A stretch of DNA of 51,283 nt from Streptomyces olivochromogenes (GTDB lineage: Bacteria > Actinomycetota > Actinomycetes > Streptomycetales > Streptomycetaceae), in contig NZ_JADDRL010000071.1 of assembly GCF_021538895.1 (NCBI RefSeq), forward strand, positions 1 through 51,283, given 5' to 3'. Both the position numbers and the translations under genes were made by a program. Positions 15,908 to 23,742 of the stretch are shown piece by piece. The notes below the pieces were generated by a model, which was not told the origin of the DNA, did not search any database, and saw only the letters and a program-made list of their open reading frames with translations. Each line of letters opens with the position of its first letter. The first letter of the stretch is position 1.

Positions 15908-16869
15908 ACGTCCTGACGCCGGAGACACAGGAGCGGGCGGCACACGGCCCGCCGTCCGCCGGAGCCGCCGTCGACGGCCGCGGCCGCACCCGGCAGCGGC
16001 GCCGCCAAGCCGTCGTCGCCTACCTCTTCCTGGTGCCGACGCTGCTGTTCTACGCGGTCTTCCTGATCCTGCCGCTCGGCTTCGCGCTGCTGCTGTCGAT
16101 GTCCCGCTGGGCCGGGTTCGACCTCGGCGACATCGACCCGGTCGGCCTGGACAACTTCGCCGGCCTCTTCGCGGACGGGTCGACGTTCCTGGCGCCGATC
16201 CTCACCAACACGCTGCTGTTCGCCCTGGGCACCGTGGCCCTCGCGCTCTCCGGCTCGGTGGTCGTCGCCACCTGCATCGACAAGCTGCGGTTCCAGGGGC
16301 TGTGGCGCACGCTTTACTTCCTGCCGATCGTCACGACCGTCGTCGCCGTCGGCAACGTATGGAAGTACATGTACGAGCCGGGCGGCCTGGTCAACGGCGT
16401 CCTGAACGCCCTCGGGCTCGGCTCGGTGGCGTTCCTCCAGGACCCGGACACCGCGCTGCCCGCGGTCGTGGTCGTCCAGGCCTGGGCCTCGGTCGGCTCG
16501 GCGATCCTCATCCTGACCGCCGGGCTGAAGTCGATTCCCGAGTCGTACTACGAGGCCGCGGCGCTCGACGGCGCCGGGCCCGTCACCGTCTTCTGGAAGA
16601 TCACGCTGCCGCTGCTGCGGCCGTCCCTGCTGTTCGTGTGCGTCACCCAGTTCCTCACCGGCCTGCAGTCGTTCGCGCTGATCATCGTGATGACCAAGGG
16701 CGGGCCGGGGGACGCGACCAATGTGGCCGCGCTGGAGATGTACCGGCAGGCCTTCTCGTACGGCGACTGGGGCACCGCGAGCGCCGCCGCCTTCGCCCTG
16801 TTCGTGGTGGTCCTCGCGGCCACCCTGGCGCAGTTGTGGATGTTCCGGCGCAAGGGGGAGGACGCATGA
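15901..16869 (+). CDS. ABC sugar transporter permease (MalF-type)
   Basis: A 322-residue inner-membrane permease of the carbohydrate-uptake-1 type. After a hydrophilic N-terminal tail (about 35 residues) come six predicted TM helices, the first being VVAYLFLVPTLLFYAVF. The ATPase-contact EAA loop is intact (YYEAAALDGAGPVTVFWKITLPLLRP, near residues 220-245). The start is the ATG at 15901 with GGAGG 11 bases upstream; the GTG at 15904 is an alternative. It is translationally coupled on both sides. No ATPase gene is present in the operon, so it probably uses a shared MsiK-type ATPase, as known for several Streptomyces sugar importers. Confidence 0.93.
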   Translation: MVNVLTPETQERAAHGPPSAGAAVDGRGRTRQRRRQAVVAYLFLVPTLLFYAVFLILPLGFALLLSMSRWAGFDLGDIDPVGLDNFAGLFADGSTFLAPILTNTLLFALGTVALALSGSVVVATCIDKLRFQGLWRTLYFLPIVTTVVAVGNVWKYMYEPGGLVNGVLNALGLGSVAFLQDPDTALPAVVVVQAWASVGSAILILTAGLKSIPESYYEAAALDGAGPVTVFWKITLPLLRPSLLFVCVTQFLTGLQSFALIIVMTKGGPGDATNVAALEMYRQAFSYGDWGTASAAAFALFVVVLAATLAQLWMFRRKGEDA

Positions 16870-17735
16870 CCCGCCGCCGTTTCCCGTGGTTCTCGTATCT
16901 GCTGGTGGTGACCGGCGCCGTGCTCACGGTGGTGCCGTTCCTCGACATGCTGATGACGTCGTTCAAGGGGCCCGGCGAGTCCGGCACGCTGCCGTACCGG
17001 TTCCTGCCCGAGGCGTTCGACCTGTCCAACTACCGTGCGGCGATCGACCAGCTCGATCTGCCGGTGCTCTTCCGCAACAGCGTCGTCGCCACCGGAGTGA
17101 TCACCGGGTCGGTGCTGCTCACGTCGTCGCTCGCCGGCTACGCGCTCGCCAAACTCCGCTTCCCCGGCCGGAAGTTCATCTTCCGCCTGGTGCTGTCGAC
17201 GATGATGTTCCCGCCGTTCCTCTTCTTCGTCCCGCACTTCCTGATCCTGGTGCACTGGCCGCTGGCGGGCGGCAACGACCTGTTCGGGCGCGGCGGCGCG
17301 GGCCTGACCGTCAGCATCGTGGCGCTCGCCATGCCGTTCCTGGTCAGCAGTTTCGGGATCTTCCTGATGCGCCAGTTCATGGTCTCGATCCCGGACGAGG
17401 TCCTGGAGGCCGCACGCATCGACGGGGCCGGCGAGTTCGCCGTGTGGTGGCGGATCGTGGTGCCGCAGACCAAGCCGGTCCTGGTGACGCTCGGGCTGCT
17501 GACCTTCGTCGACGCCTGGAACGAGTACATCTGGGCGCTGCTCGTGTCGACCGCCAACCCGGACGTGATGACGCTGCCGGTCGGCATCCAGCTCCTCCAG
17601 GACTACGTCGACCCGACCCGCACGCTGCCCATCGTCATGGCCGGGCTCGTCCTGAGCATCCTGCCGGTCCTGACCCTCTTCCTGCTGCTGCAGAAGTACT
17701 ACATCCGCGGCGTCATGCTCAGCGGCCTCAAGTGA
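16866..17735 (+). CDS. ABC sugar transporter permease (MalG-type)
   Basis: A 289-residue second permease of the importer, starting at the ATG at 16866 that overlaps the previous stop (ATGA). It has six predicted TM helices and an intact EAA loop (EVLEAARIDGAGEFAVWWRIVVP), and it ends in the family-typical YYIRGVMLSGLK. It pairs with the MalF-type subunit to form the transmembrane channel. It is the last clear member of the namZ operon; the next gene, 57 bp on, has its own -10 element. Confidence 0.93.
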   Translation: MTRRRFPWFSYLLVVTGAVLTVVPFLDMLMTSFKGPGESGTLPYRFLPEAFDLSNYRAAIDQLDLPVLFRNSVVATGVITGSVLLTSSLAGYALAKLRFPGRKFIFRLVLSTMMFPPFLFFVPHFLILVHWPLAGGNDLFGRGGAGLTVSIVALAMPFLVSSFGIFLMRQFMVSIPDEVLEAARIDGAGEFAVWWRIVVPQTKPVLVTLGLLTFVDAWNEYIWALLVSTANPDVMTLPVGIQLLQDYVDPTRTLPIVMAGLVLSILPVLTLFLLLQKYYIRGVMLSGLK

Positions 17736-17779
17736 TCGGCGCCGTATCCGCGGCTCGCGCCGGCCCGTGCGGCGGGCGG

Positions 17780-17785
17780 TAGCGT
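17780..17785 (+). promoter_or_regulatory. -10 element for a leaderless LanC-like transcript
   Basis: TAGCGT stands six bases before the ATG at 17792. This is the usual spacing between a Streptomyces -10 hexamer and a transcription start, so the mRNA would begin at or next to the start codon. No Shine-Dalgarno sequence is seen before that ATG, which agrees with a leaderless message. No clear -35 box is visible. Confidence 0.5.
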
Positions 17786-17791
17786 GGCCGG

Positions 17792-19120
17792 ATGCTGAAG
17801 AGCGAGGCATATCGGGACGTGGGCGAGGCCGCCTGGTCGTGGGTGCTGGACCAGGTGCGCGAGGACGAGGGCCCGTGGCTGCCGGAGACGGTGACGGAGG
17901 ACGGCCCGGAAGCGGCGGCACCGGCGAAGGACCGCGACTCGCTGTACGCGGGGATCTCCGGCCTGGCCCCGGTGCTGGCCGAGATCGCGCGGTACCGGGA
18001 ACCGACCGCGAGGGAACGGGCGCTGGCGACCGGCATCGTGACCAGGCTGTCGGCACAGGCCGGACAGAAGACGGAAGCCTCGTTGTACGACGGCCTCGCG
18101 GGCGACGCCACGGCGCTGCGCCTTCTCGCCCCGGGCACCGAGGCGGTCGCGCTGCGACGGCTGGCCGACCTCGCGACTCCCGAGGGCTGGAGGACCACAC
18201 TCGAATTCGATCCGGGCTCCGACGCGCCGATCACCGACATCATCATGGGCAGCGCGGGCGTGGTGATGACCGCGGTCTGGGCGGGCGGCGAGTCCACCGG
18301 GGCGATCGCGACGACGGGCGGCGAGGCCCTGCTGCGCGCGGCGGACCGCACGGAGGCGGGCCTGGACTGGGGCATGACGCCGGGCAGGGCGTCGCGGGCG
18401 CCCAACTACTCGCACGGCACCGCCGGGGTGGCGGCCGCACTGGCGGTGGCGGGCGCGGAGTTGGGCCGGAGCGACTTCGTCGAGGCGGCGGTCCAGGGGG
18501 CCCGGCACGTCCTGTCGGTCGGATCGCTGGAGGACGGCGGCTTCGTCGTCCCGCACACGATCCCGCCCTCGACCCGGGTGGTGGAACCGGTGACGTACAC
18601 GTGGTGCCACGGCCCGGCCGGCACCTCGCACCTGTTCGCGGCGCTGTCGCACGCGGGGGTCACGGAGGTCGCGGGCCACGCGGTCGACGACCTGCGGCAG
18701 CGCTGTCTGACCTCGATCCTCACGTCGGGCCTGCCCGAGCGCCTGCGCCCCGGCTTCTGGGACAACGACGGCCGCTGCTGCGGAACGGCGGGCGTCGGAG
18801 ACGTACTCCTGGACGCCGCCCAGGACTGCCCCGCACCGGCACGCAGGGAAACCCTGGAGCAGGCGGCGCACCGGATGGGCGAGGCCCTGGTGAACCGGGC
18901 CATCAGGGATGAGGCGGGCGCCCGCTGGCGCTTCCTGGAACACCGCAAGGACCCACCGCTGCTGCCCCCCGGCACGGCCTGGATGCAGGGCGCGGCAGGC
19001 ATCGCGGCCTTCCTCCTACGCCTGGCCCGCTACACCGACACGGGCCCGAACGCCACCGTCGTGGACCGCCCGGACCAGTGGTGGGCCGTACCGGAACGGC
19101 TGCGCGCCACGGCCTTGTGA
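17792..19120 (+). CDS. Orphan LanC-like (lanthionine synthetase C-family) protein
   Basis: A 442-residue alpha/alpha-toroid protein of the LanC/LanCL family, with repeated G-x-x-G helices: YAGISGLAPVL, YDGLAGDATAL, IIMGSAGVVM, YSHGTAGVAAAL, TWCHGPAGTSHL and GRCCGTAGVGDVLLD. Zinc ligands would be the Cys of TWCHG and the two Cys of RCCG. The usual CHG at the last site is CCG here, so the third ligand is Cys instead of His. LanC enzymes add cysteine thiols to dehydroamino acids. No precursor peptide, dehydratase or transporter lies nearby, so a lanthipeptide role is not supported; LanCL-like clean-up of dehydroamino acids or another activity is possible. It seems to be a leaderless single gene, convergent with the LamG protein gene across a shared hairpin. 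Confidence 0.85.
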   Translation: MLKSEAYRDVGEAAWSWVLDQVREDEGPWLPETVTEDGPEAAAPAKDRDSLYAGISGLAPVLAEIARYREPTARERALATGIVTRLSAQAGQKTEASLYDGLAGDATALRLLAPGTEAVALRRLADLATPEGWRTTLEFDPGSDAPITDIIMGSAGVVMTAVWAGGESTGAIATTGGEALLRAADRTEAGLDWGMTPGRASRAPNYSHGTAGVAAALAVAGAELGRSDFVEAAVQGARHVLSVGSLEDGGFVVPHTIPPSTRVVEPVTYTWCHGPAGTSHLFAALSHAGVTEVAGHAVDDLRQRCLTSILTSGLPERLRPGFWDNDGRCCGTAGVGDVLLDAAQDCPAPARRETLEQAAHRMGEALVNRAIRDEAGARWRFLEHRKDPPLLPPGTAWMQGAAGIAAFLLRLARYTDTGPNATVVDRPDQWWAVPERLRATAL

Positions 19121-19131
19121 CAGCACGAGTA

Positions 19132-19172
19132 CGGCGGCCTGCCCGCCCCTTGCCGGGGTGGGCAGGCCGCCG
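19132..19172. terminator. Bidirectional hairpin between convergent genes
   Basis: CGGCGGCCTGCCCGCCCC (19132-19149) pairs with GGGGTGGGCAGGCCGCCG (19155-19172), an 18-bp stem with one G-T pair and a 5-base loop. It starts 11 bp after the LanC-like stop and ends 17 bp from the LamG gene stop, so it can end transcription from both sides. There is no T tract, as is common in Streptomyces. Confidence 0.8.
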
Positions 19173-19189
19173 CGTACGGAACCCTGGGC

Positions 19190-22100
19190 TCAGGAGAGCT
19201 GGGTGGGAACCGGGCGGTTCCTGTCGAGTGAGGCGACGCCGCCCGGAGTGAGAGCCTCGGTGAAGAGCTGCACGTCGGCCACCTTGCCGTCGGTGTACTC
19301 CCCGTAGGCGCCCTTGGAGATCCGGCGCCCGATCTGCAGCGGCCCGGCCGCGTTCCAGAGCGTGCCGTCGTAGGCGGCGGTGTCGGCCAGGTCGCCGTTG
19401 ACGTAGAGACGCAACTGCTGCGTGTCGGCGTCGAAGACCCCCACCAGGTGGAACCACTTGTTGGCCTTCGGGCTCTGCGCCCCCGTGGTGGGGCCGTAGG
19501 CCGCGGTGAAGGTGGTTTCGGCGTCCGCGTGGGCACGGCCGAAGGCGAAGGCGTGGGCGCCGGCGGAGTAGTACAGCTGGAAGCCGTTGGCGCTGGTGCC
19601 GGACTGCGAGACGAAGGTGGAGTTCGCGGTCAGGCTGTCCAGGTTGGCCCAGGCCGAGACGGTGTAGCTGCGGCTGGTGTCGAGCACGGGACCCGAGGTG
19701 GCCGCGTAGCCGGTGCTGCCGTTGAGAGCGAGCGCACCGCCCCGTGCGGGGTCGGTGGTCACGGTGGCACCGCCGCTCAGGGTGAGGCTGTTGGCGGGGC
19801 GGACGCTGTCCGCGGTGCCGTCCAGCTTCCACCAGTCTGCGGGCCGGTGGACGTGGCCGATGCTGATCGGGGCAGTGAACTGCGCCAGTCCGCCGTCGGC
19901 CGCGGCGCCGGGGTACTCGACCATCCGGCCGGAGCGAGAGGTGGCATAGAGCGCCGGGAAGCCGGTGCCCTGGACGTCGCCCGGGGAGCCGGCGGTCGGG
20001 TAGTCCTGTTCGCCGACTCCGACCGGGAGCACCGACTGTGCGGCGGGCAGCGCATTGCCGCTGGTGGCGGCCCACTTCTGGTCGGCGATGTTCATGCAGT
20101 CCCAGATGACGACCCGGGTGCGCGGGTCACGGTCGCTCTTGGGGTCGGCGAGACAACGGCCGGACTGCGGGTTCTTGAGCGTGCCCGCGTACGGGCCGGG
20201 GACCCACTCCTGGGAAGCGGTGTTGTTGCACTGGTAGAGCTGCACCAGGGTGCCGTTGTCGGTGCCGCCCTTCACGACGTCCAGGCACTTCCCCAGCGCG
20301 TGCACGGTGTGGTCGGTGCCGAGAGTGAAGTTCTGGGCGTCACTGCCGTTGCAGGTGTACATCTGCGCCGCGGTGCCGTTGGCGGTGCGGGAGCCGGCGA
20401 TGTCCAGGCAGAGGTTCTTGTTGCTGGTGTCGAGCACGCCGGAGACCAGCGGCGCGTGCCGGGGGGCGGCCAGTTCGGCGGTCGGGACGCCCGCGGCGAA
20501 GGTCAGCGGGTAACTGCTGATCGCGCCGGTGGCGTTGTCACGGGCCCACAGGGTCGGGACGCCGCCCACGCGGCCCGGGGCGAGCAGGGTGGTGTCGGAC
20601 CAGTCACCGGTGCCGATCTTCACGCCCTGTCCGAGGTTGCAGCCGGCCTGGAAGGTGCCGGGGTAGTACCAGAGTTCGCCGTTGTCGACGGTGATCAGGT
20701 CGGGCACGTCCGCGAACTGGGCCAGCTTGCCGGGCGCCAGGATCTGCGTGACGTTGTTCCAGGTGCCGTCCGAGCCCTTGGCGGGGCAGGACTTGGAGTC
20801 CCGGATCGGGATGACGTTCTGGGTCAGGGTGAAGTGTCCGACGCTGCCGCCGGGGGTGACGGCGTCGTTGGGGTAGAGGTACAGCTCGTGGGTCTTCTTG
20901 TTGAAGGCGAACAGGTCGTCCACGTTGCTGCCGGTGGCGGTGCCGCGGTGGGCGACCAGGTAGTTGTCCCAGCCAGTGCCGTCGGGGCTCTGCGCCTTGG
21001 CCGACATCGTGGTGGGCGGGGCGGCCGGGTCGGCGTTGCCGCGGACCAGGACCAGGTCGCCGTCGGTCGTGGGGGCGGCCAGGTCGGGGACGGAATCGCC
21101 GTCGAGGTCACCCGCGGTGACCTTGGTCTTCGGGTTCCAGGGGGCGAAGAAGCTGTACTGGGCCACCGTGCCCTGCGTGTTGCCCGCGTTGTCGACCGCA
21201 CGGACGAAGAGGGTGTGCGCGCCCCACTGTGCGGCGCTCAGCACGACCGGGACCTCCGCGGTGGCGGTGCCGCCGCTGCCGGCCACCGCGTCCACCTTGG
21301 CGGCGCCGCTGCCGGGGATGTTCGCGTCCAGCGAGTACTCGAACCGGTCGATGCCGCTGCTGACGCAGCTGCCCCGGGTGCAGCCGGTGGGCGTGGGGTC
21401 GTTCGCGGTCACCTTGATCTTGACGCCCTCGTCACCGGCGTGACCGGTGGGCGCCTGGTCGGCGCCGAGCGGCGGGAAGACCGCGGAGTCGGTGAAGGAG
21501 GGGATGCTCGGTGCGCTGAGGTCGATCTTGAAGTAGCAGTTCGGCGACCAGCCGCTCATCAGGGTGTCGTCGTCGGCCCGGACGTGCCAGCCGTACTGGT
21601 GGCCGTCCGCGACCTTGAAGCCGATGTTGACCCGGGTGGTGCCGCCGTCGCTGACCCAGCCGCTCGACGGCTTGCTCTTGCTGGTGGAGCCGCCGTCGTC
21701 GTCCGCGACCTTGGTGTCCCAGACCTCGTAGTGGGCGCGCAGGTTGACCCCGTGCATGTCGGTGTTGAGGTGCGCGTTCAGCGTGATGTCGGAGGTGTTG
21801 CCGGCGAGCCCCGACTGGCCGATCCAGCCGTCTGCCGCGCCGTCGCAGCCGTTGCTCGCGGGGTTGATGGTGGCCGGGGTCGTGCCCAGACGGTCCGGCT
21901 CCGAGGGCGCGATGTCGAACACCGTGGTCAGATACGGGTTGGTGGCGAACCGCACGAAGTCGTAGTTGCTGGAGGACTTGGACTCGTTGCCCCACAGGCC
22001 GAAGGTCCAGCTGTCGTCCTTGCCCGCCAGCTTCTTGATCTGGCCGGTGACGTCGAAGTTGACGTCGTGGTCGCCGCAGTGCTGGCTCAAGTTGGAGCTC

Positions 22101-23449
22101 TTGACCTTCTGCGTACCACCGATGTAGCCGTCGCCCGCGAGCTTGGGCTGGTGGTCCCAGTCGGTGTTCTTGCTGATCCCCGACACCGTCGCGAGACGCA
22201 CGCCCGTCTCGTTGTCGCAGTCGAAGGAGGCGCCGTAGGTCGAGGTGAGGTGCACGACGGACTTGGAGATCACCATCGACTTGGTGAGGTTGCCGGTGTT
22301 GAGCTCGTAGTACGCCCGGTTGAGGCCGAAGCAGTTCCGCCAGTGCTCGTAGCCGACCCCCTCGCCGTTGTCCTGCGCGTCGTCGTACGGGCTCTGTGAG
22401 GGACAGCCCTCCTTGACGGTGATGAAGTGGCTCTTCTTGCTCGTGATCGGGCTGGTGTAGGGGTCGATGTAGAGCGGCCAGACCGTGCCCTTGCCACCGA
22501 GCAGGTCCGCGTCGGGGGTGAGGGTGAGCGCGCCCGGTTCCGCGGTGACGCCGATCGGCTTCACCTGTGCGGCGCTGCCCGGCTGTTCCGCGGTCGAGGT
22601 GGTCTCACCGGTGGCACCCGCCGACGCGGCGCCGGCCGCGCGGGCGGAGCGGCGGGCTACGGTCTTCGGCGCCGTAGTGGCGTCCGGTGCGCCGGACGAG
22701 TCCCACATCATCGGGGTGGGCGAGCTGAAGAGGCTGGTGCCGTCCGCCGCGGTGGCGCTCACCCGGCCGTCCCGGTCGGCGCTGACGGCCATGCCGTCGC
22801 TCGTCGCGGTGGTCAGCCGGAGTGAGGCGAGGGCGGGGTTGGCGGCGGCCTTGGCGTCGTGGACGATCAGGACCTCGTGGAAGCCACCCTGGTCGGTGGT
22901 GGTCACCTTGAGGTCCACGCCCGGCAGCACGTCGCTGTACTGCGCGCCGGCACCGCTGACGACCGGGGCCGGCAGGCGGAACGGGAGGGTGTACGACAGC
23001 CGGTGACCGGCGTCGTCGACGAGGGTGGCCAGCGGCCCGTCGCCGCCGCCGGACAGGGTCAGTGCCGACGGAGTGGCCTTGGTGGAGAACGTGCCGTCGG
23101 AGTTCCGGGTCAGGCCGGGGTCGACGTCCGTCCAGTCACCGTCCTTGCGGACGCGGGCGGGCTGCAGATGCGTGGTGAGGGTGAAGGTGCCGTCCGCGTT
23201 GGCGACGGTCTCCGAGGTCTCAGTGGTCAACTGATCGACGGTGACCGGTTGTCCGGTTCTGGCCGCCTCGGCACTGGCGGTCGCGAGCGGCGAGCTGTCC
23301 GCGCCGTCGGCAGCCGCCGACGCGGGCGGGCCTGCCGCCGCGACCGGGCCGACAGCGCCGAGCAGCAGGCCGGTGACGGCCGCGGACAGCGCCAGACGGC
23401 GTGTCAGATTGCGCGCCGGATGACTCCGGACGCGGGTGTACTCCCCCAT
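19190..23449 (-). CDS. Large secreted protein with FG-GAP-like, ricin-B lectin and LamG domains
   Basis: A 1,419-residue exported protein. The ATG at 23449 has AAAGG about seven bases upstream. A Sec signal peptide (basic NLTRRL, then a hydrophobic core to about residue 42) is followed by a long beta-rich wall-protein region seen in partners of RHS proteins. Later come a DGDSVPDLA (FG-GAP-like) calcium-loop repeat near residue 776, a ricin-type lectin domain (about 1000-1130) with three QxW-like ends (AQNFTL, SQEWVPG, DQKWAAT), and a C-terminal LamG/concanavalin-like domain (about 1205-1415, DWWKLDGT to VADVQLFTEAL). No catalytic motif is seen. Roles in glycan binding or surface display are likely. 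It is divergent from the RHS toxin gene and may share regulation or act with it. Confidence 0.85.
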   Translation of the reverse strand: MGEYTRVRSHPARNLTRRLALSAAVTGLLLGAVGPVAAAGPPASAAADGADSSPLATASAEAARTGQPVTVDQLTTETSETVANADGTFTLTTHLQPARVRKDGDWTDVDPGLTRNSDGTFSTKATPSALTLSGGGDGPLATLVDDAGHRLSYTLPFRLPAPVVSGAGAQYSDVLPGVDLKVTTTDQGGFHEVLIVHDAKAAANPALASLRLTTATSDGMAVSADRDGRVSATAADGTSLFSSPTPMMWDSSGAPDATTAPKTVARRSARAAGAASAGATGETTSTAEQPGSAAQVKPIGVTAEPGALTLTPDADLLGGKGTVWPLYIDPYTSPITSKKSHFITVKEGCPSQSPYDDAQDNGEGVGYEHWRNCFGLNRAYYELNTGNLTKSMVISKSVVHLTSTYGASFDCDNETGVRLATVSGISKNTDWDHQPKLAGDGYIGGTQKVKSSNLSQHCGDHDVNFDVTGQIKKLAGKDDSWTFGLWGNESKSSSNYDFVRFATNPYLTTVFDIAPSEPDRLGTTPATINPASNGCDGAADGWIGQSGLAGNTSDITLNAHLNTDMHGVNLRAHYEVWDTKVADDDGGSTSKSKPSSGWVSDGGTTRVNIGFKVADGHQYGWHVRADDDTLMSGWSPNCYFKIDLSAPSIPSFTDSAVFPPLGADQAPTGHAGDEGVKIKVTANDPTPTGCTRGSCVSSGIDRFEYSLDANIPGSGAAKVDAVAGSGGTATAEVPVVLSAAQWGAHTLFVRAVDNAGNTQGTVAQYSFFAPWNPKTKVTAGDLDGDSVPDLAAPTTDGDLVLVRGNADPAAPPTTMSAKAQSPDGTGWDNYLVAHRGTATGSNVDDLFAFNKKTHELYLYPNDAVTPGGSVGHFTLTQNVIPIRDSKSCPAKGSDGTWNNVTQILAPGKLAQFADVPDLITVDNGELWYYPGTFQAGCNLGQGVKIGTGDWSDTTLLAPGRVGGVPTLWARDNATGAISSYPLTFAAGVPTAELAAPRHAPLVSGVLDTSNKNLCLDIAGSRTANGTAAQMYTCNGSDAQNFTLGTDHTVHALGKCLDVVKGGTDNGTLVQLYQCNNTASQEWVPGPYAGTLKNPQSGRCLADPKSDRDPRTRVVIWDCMNIADQKWAATSGNALPAAQSVLPVGVGEQDYPTAGSPGDVQGTGFPALYATSRSGRMVEYPGAAADGGLAQFTAPISIGHVHRPADWWKLDGTADSVRPANSLTLSGGATVTTDPARGGALALNGSTGYAATSGPVLDTSRSYTVSAWANLDSLTANSTFVSQSGTSANGFQLYYSAGAHAFAFGRAHADAETTFTAAYGPTTGAQSPKANKWFHLVGVFDADTQQLRLYVNGDLADTAAYDGTLWNAAGPLQIGRRISKGAYGEYTDGKVADVQLFTEALTPGGVASLDRNRPVPTQLS

Positions 23450-23742
23450 GAATCGCCTTTCGAGGAGCGTGGGCGGCGCCCCCCGGCGCACCGCTGTGGT
23501 CCTTCTCACAGGGCGCGTCCCCCCGAGGGCCGTCGCGTGTCGGATTTGCGGCGCTTCTTCCCGCCTTGCCCTGCTGTGAAGGACTCATGAGGGACGTGTG
23601 TGGAGGCTGAGAACGTTGTGACCGCTGAGGAAGGGTATTGCTGCGTCCATGCCATGGCAATACGGTTCCGATCGGACCAGACGAGCCGTCAGCTGACCAC
23701 TGATCAATTCGGCTTCTGGACGCTTCTCATGGGGGATCACGC
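23450..23742. promoter_or_regulatory. Divergent promoter region between LamG and RHS genes, with a 7-bp dyad
   Basis: 293 bp without a supported gene. It must hold the promoters of both giant secreted proteins. A dyad GTATTGC (23635-23641) and GCAATAC (23657-23663), 15 bases apart, lies about 80 bp upstream of the RHS start and could be an operator. GGGGGA seven bases before 23743 is the RHS ribosome-binding site. I see no clear -10/-35 pair. Confidence 0.45.

Noticed and set aside
17792..19120. Lanthipeptide biosynthetic cluster around the LanC-like gene
   Set aside because: No precursor peptide, LanB/LanM/LanKC dehydratase, protease or dedicated exporter is encoded on either side.
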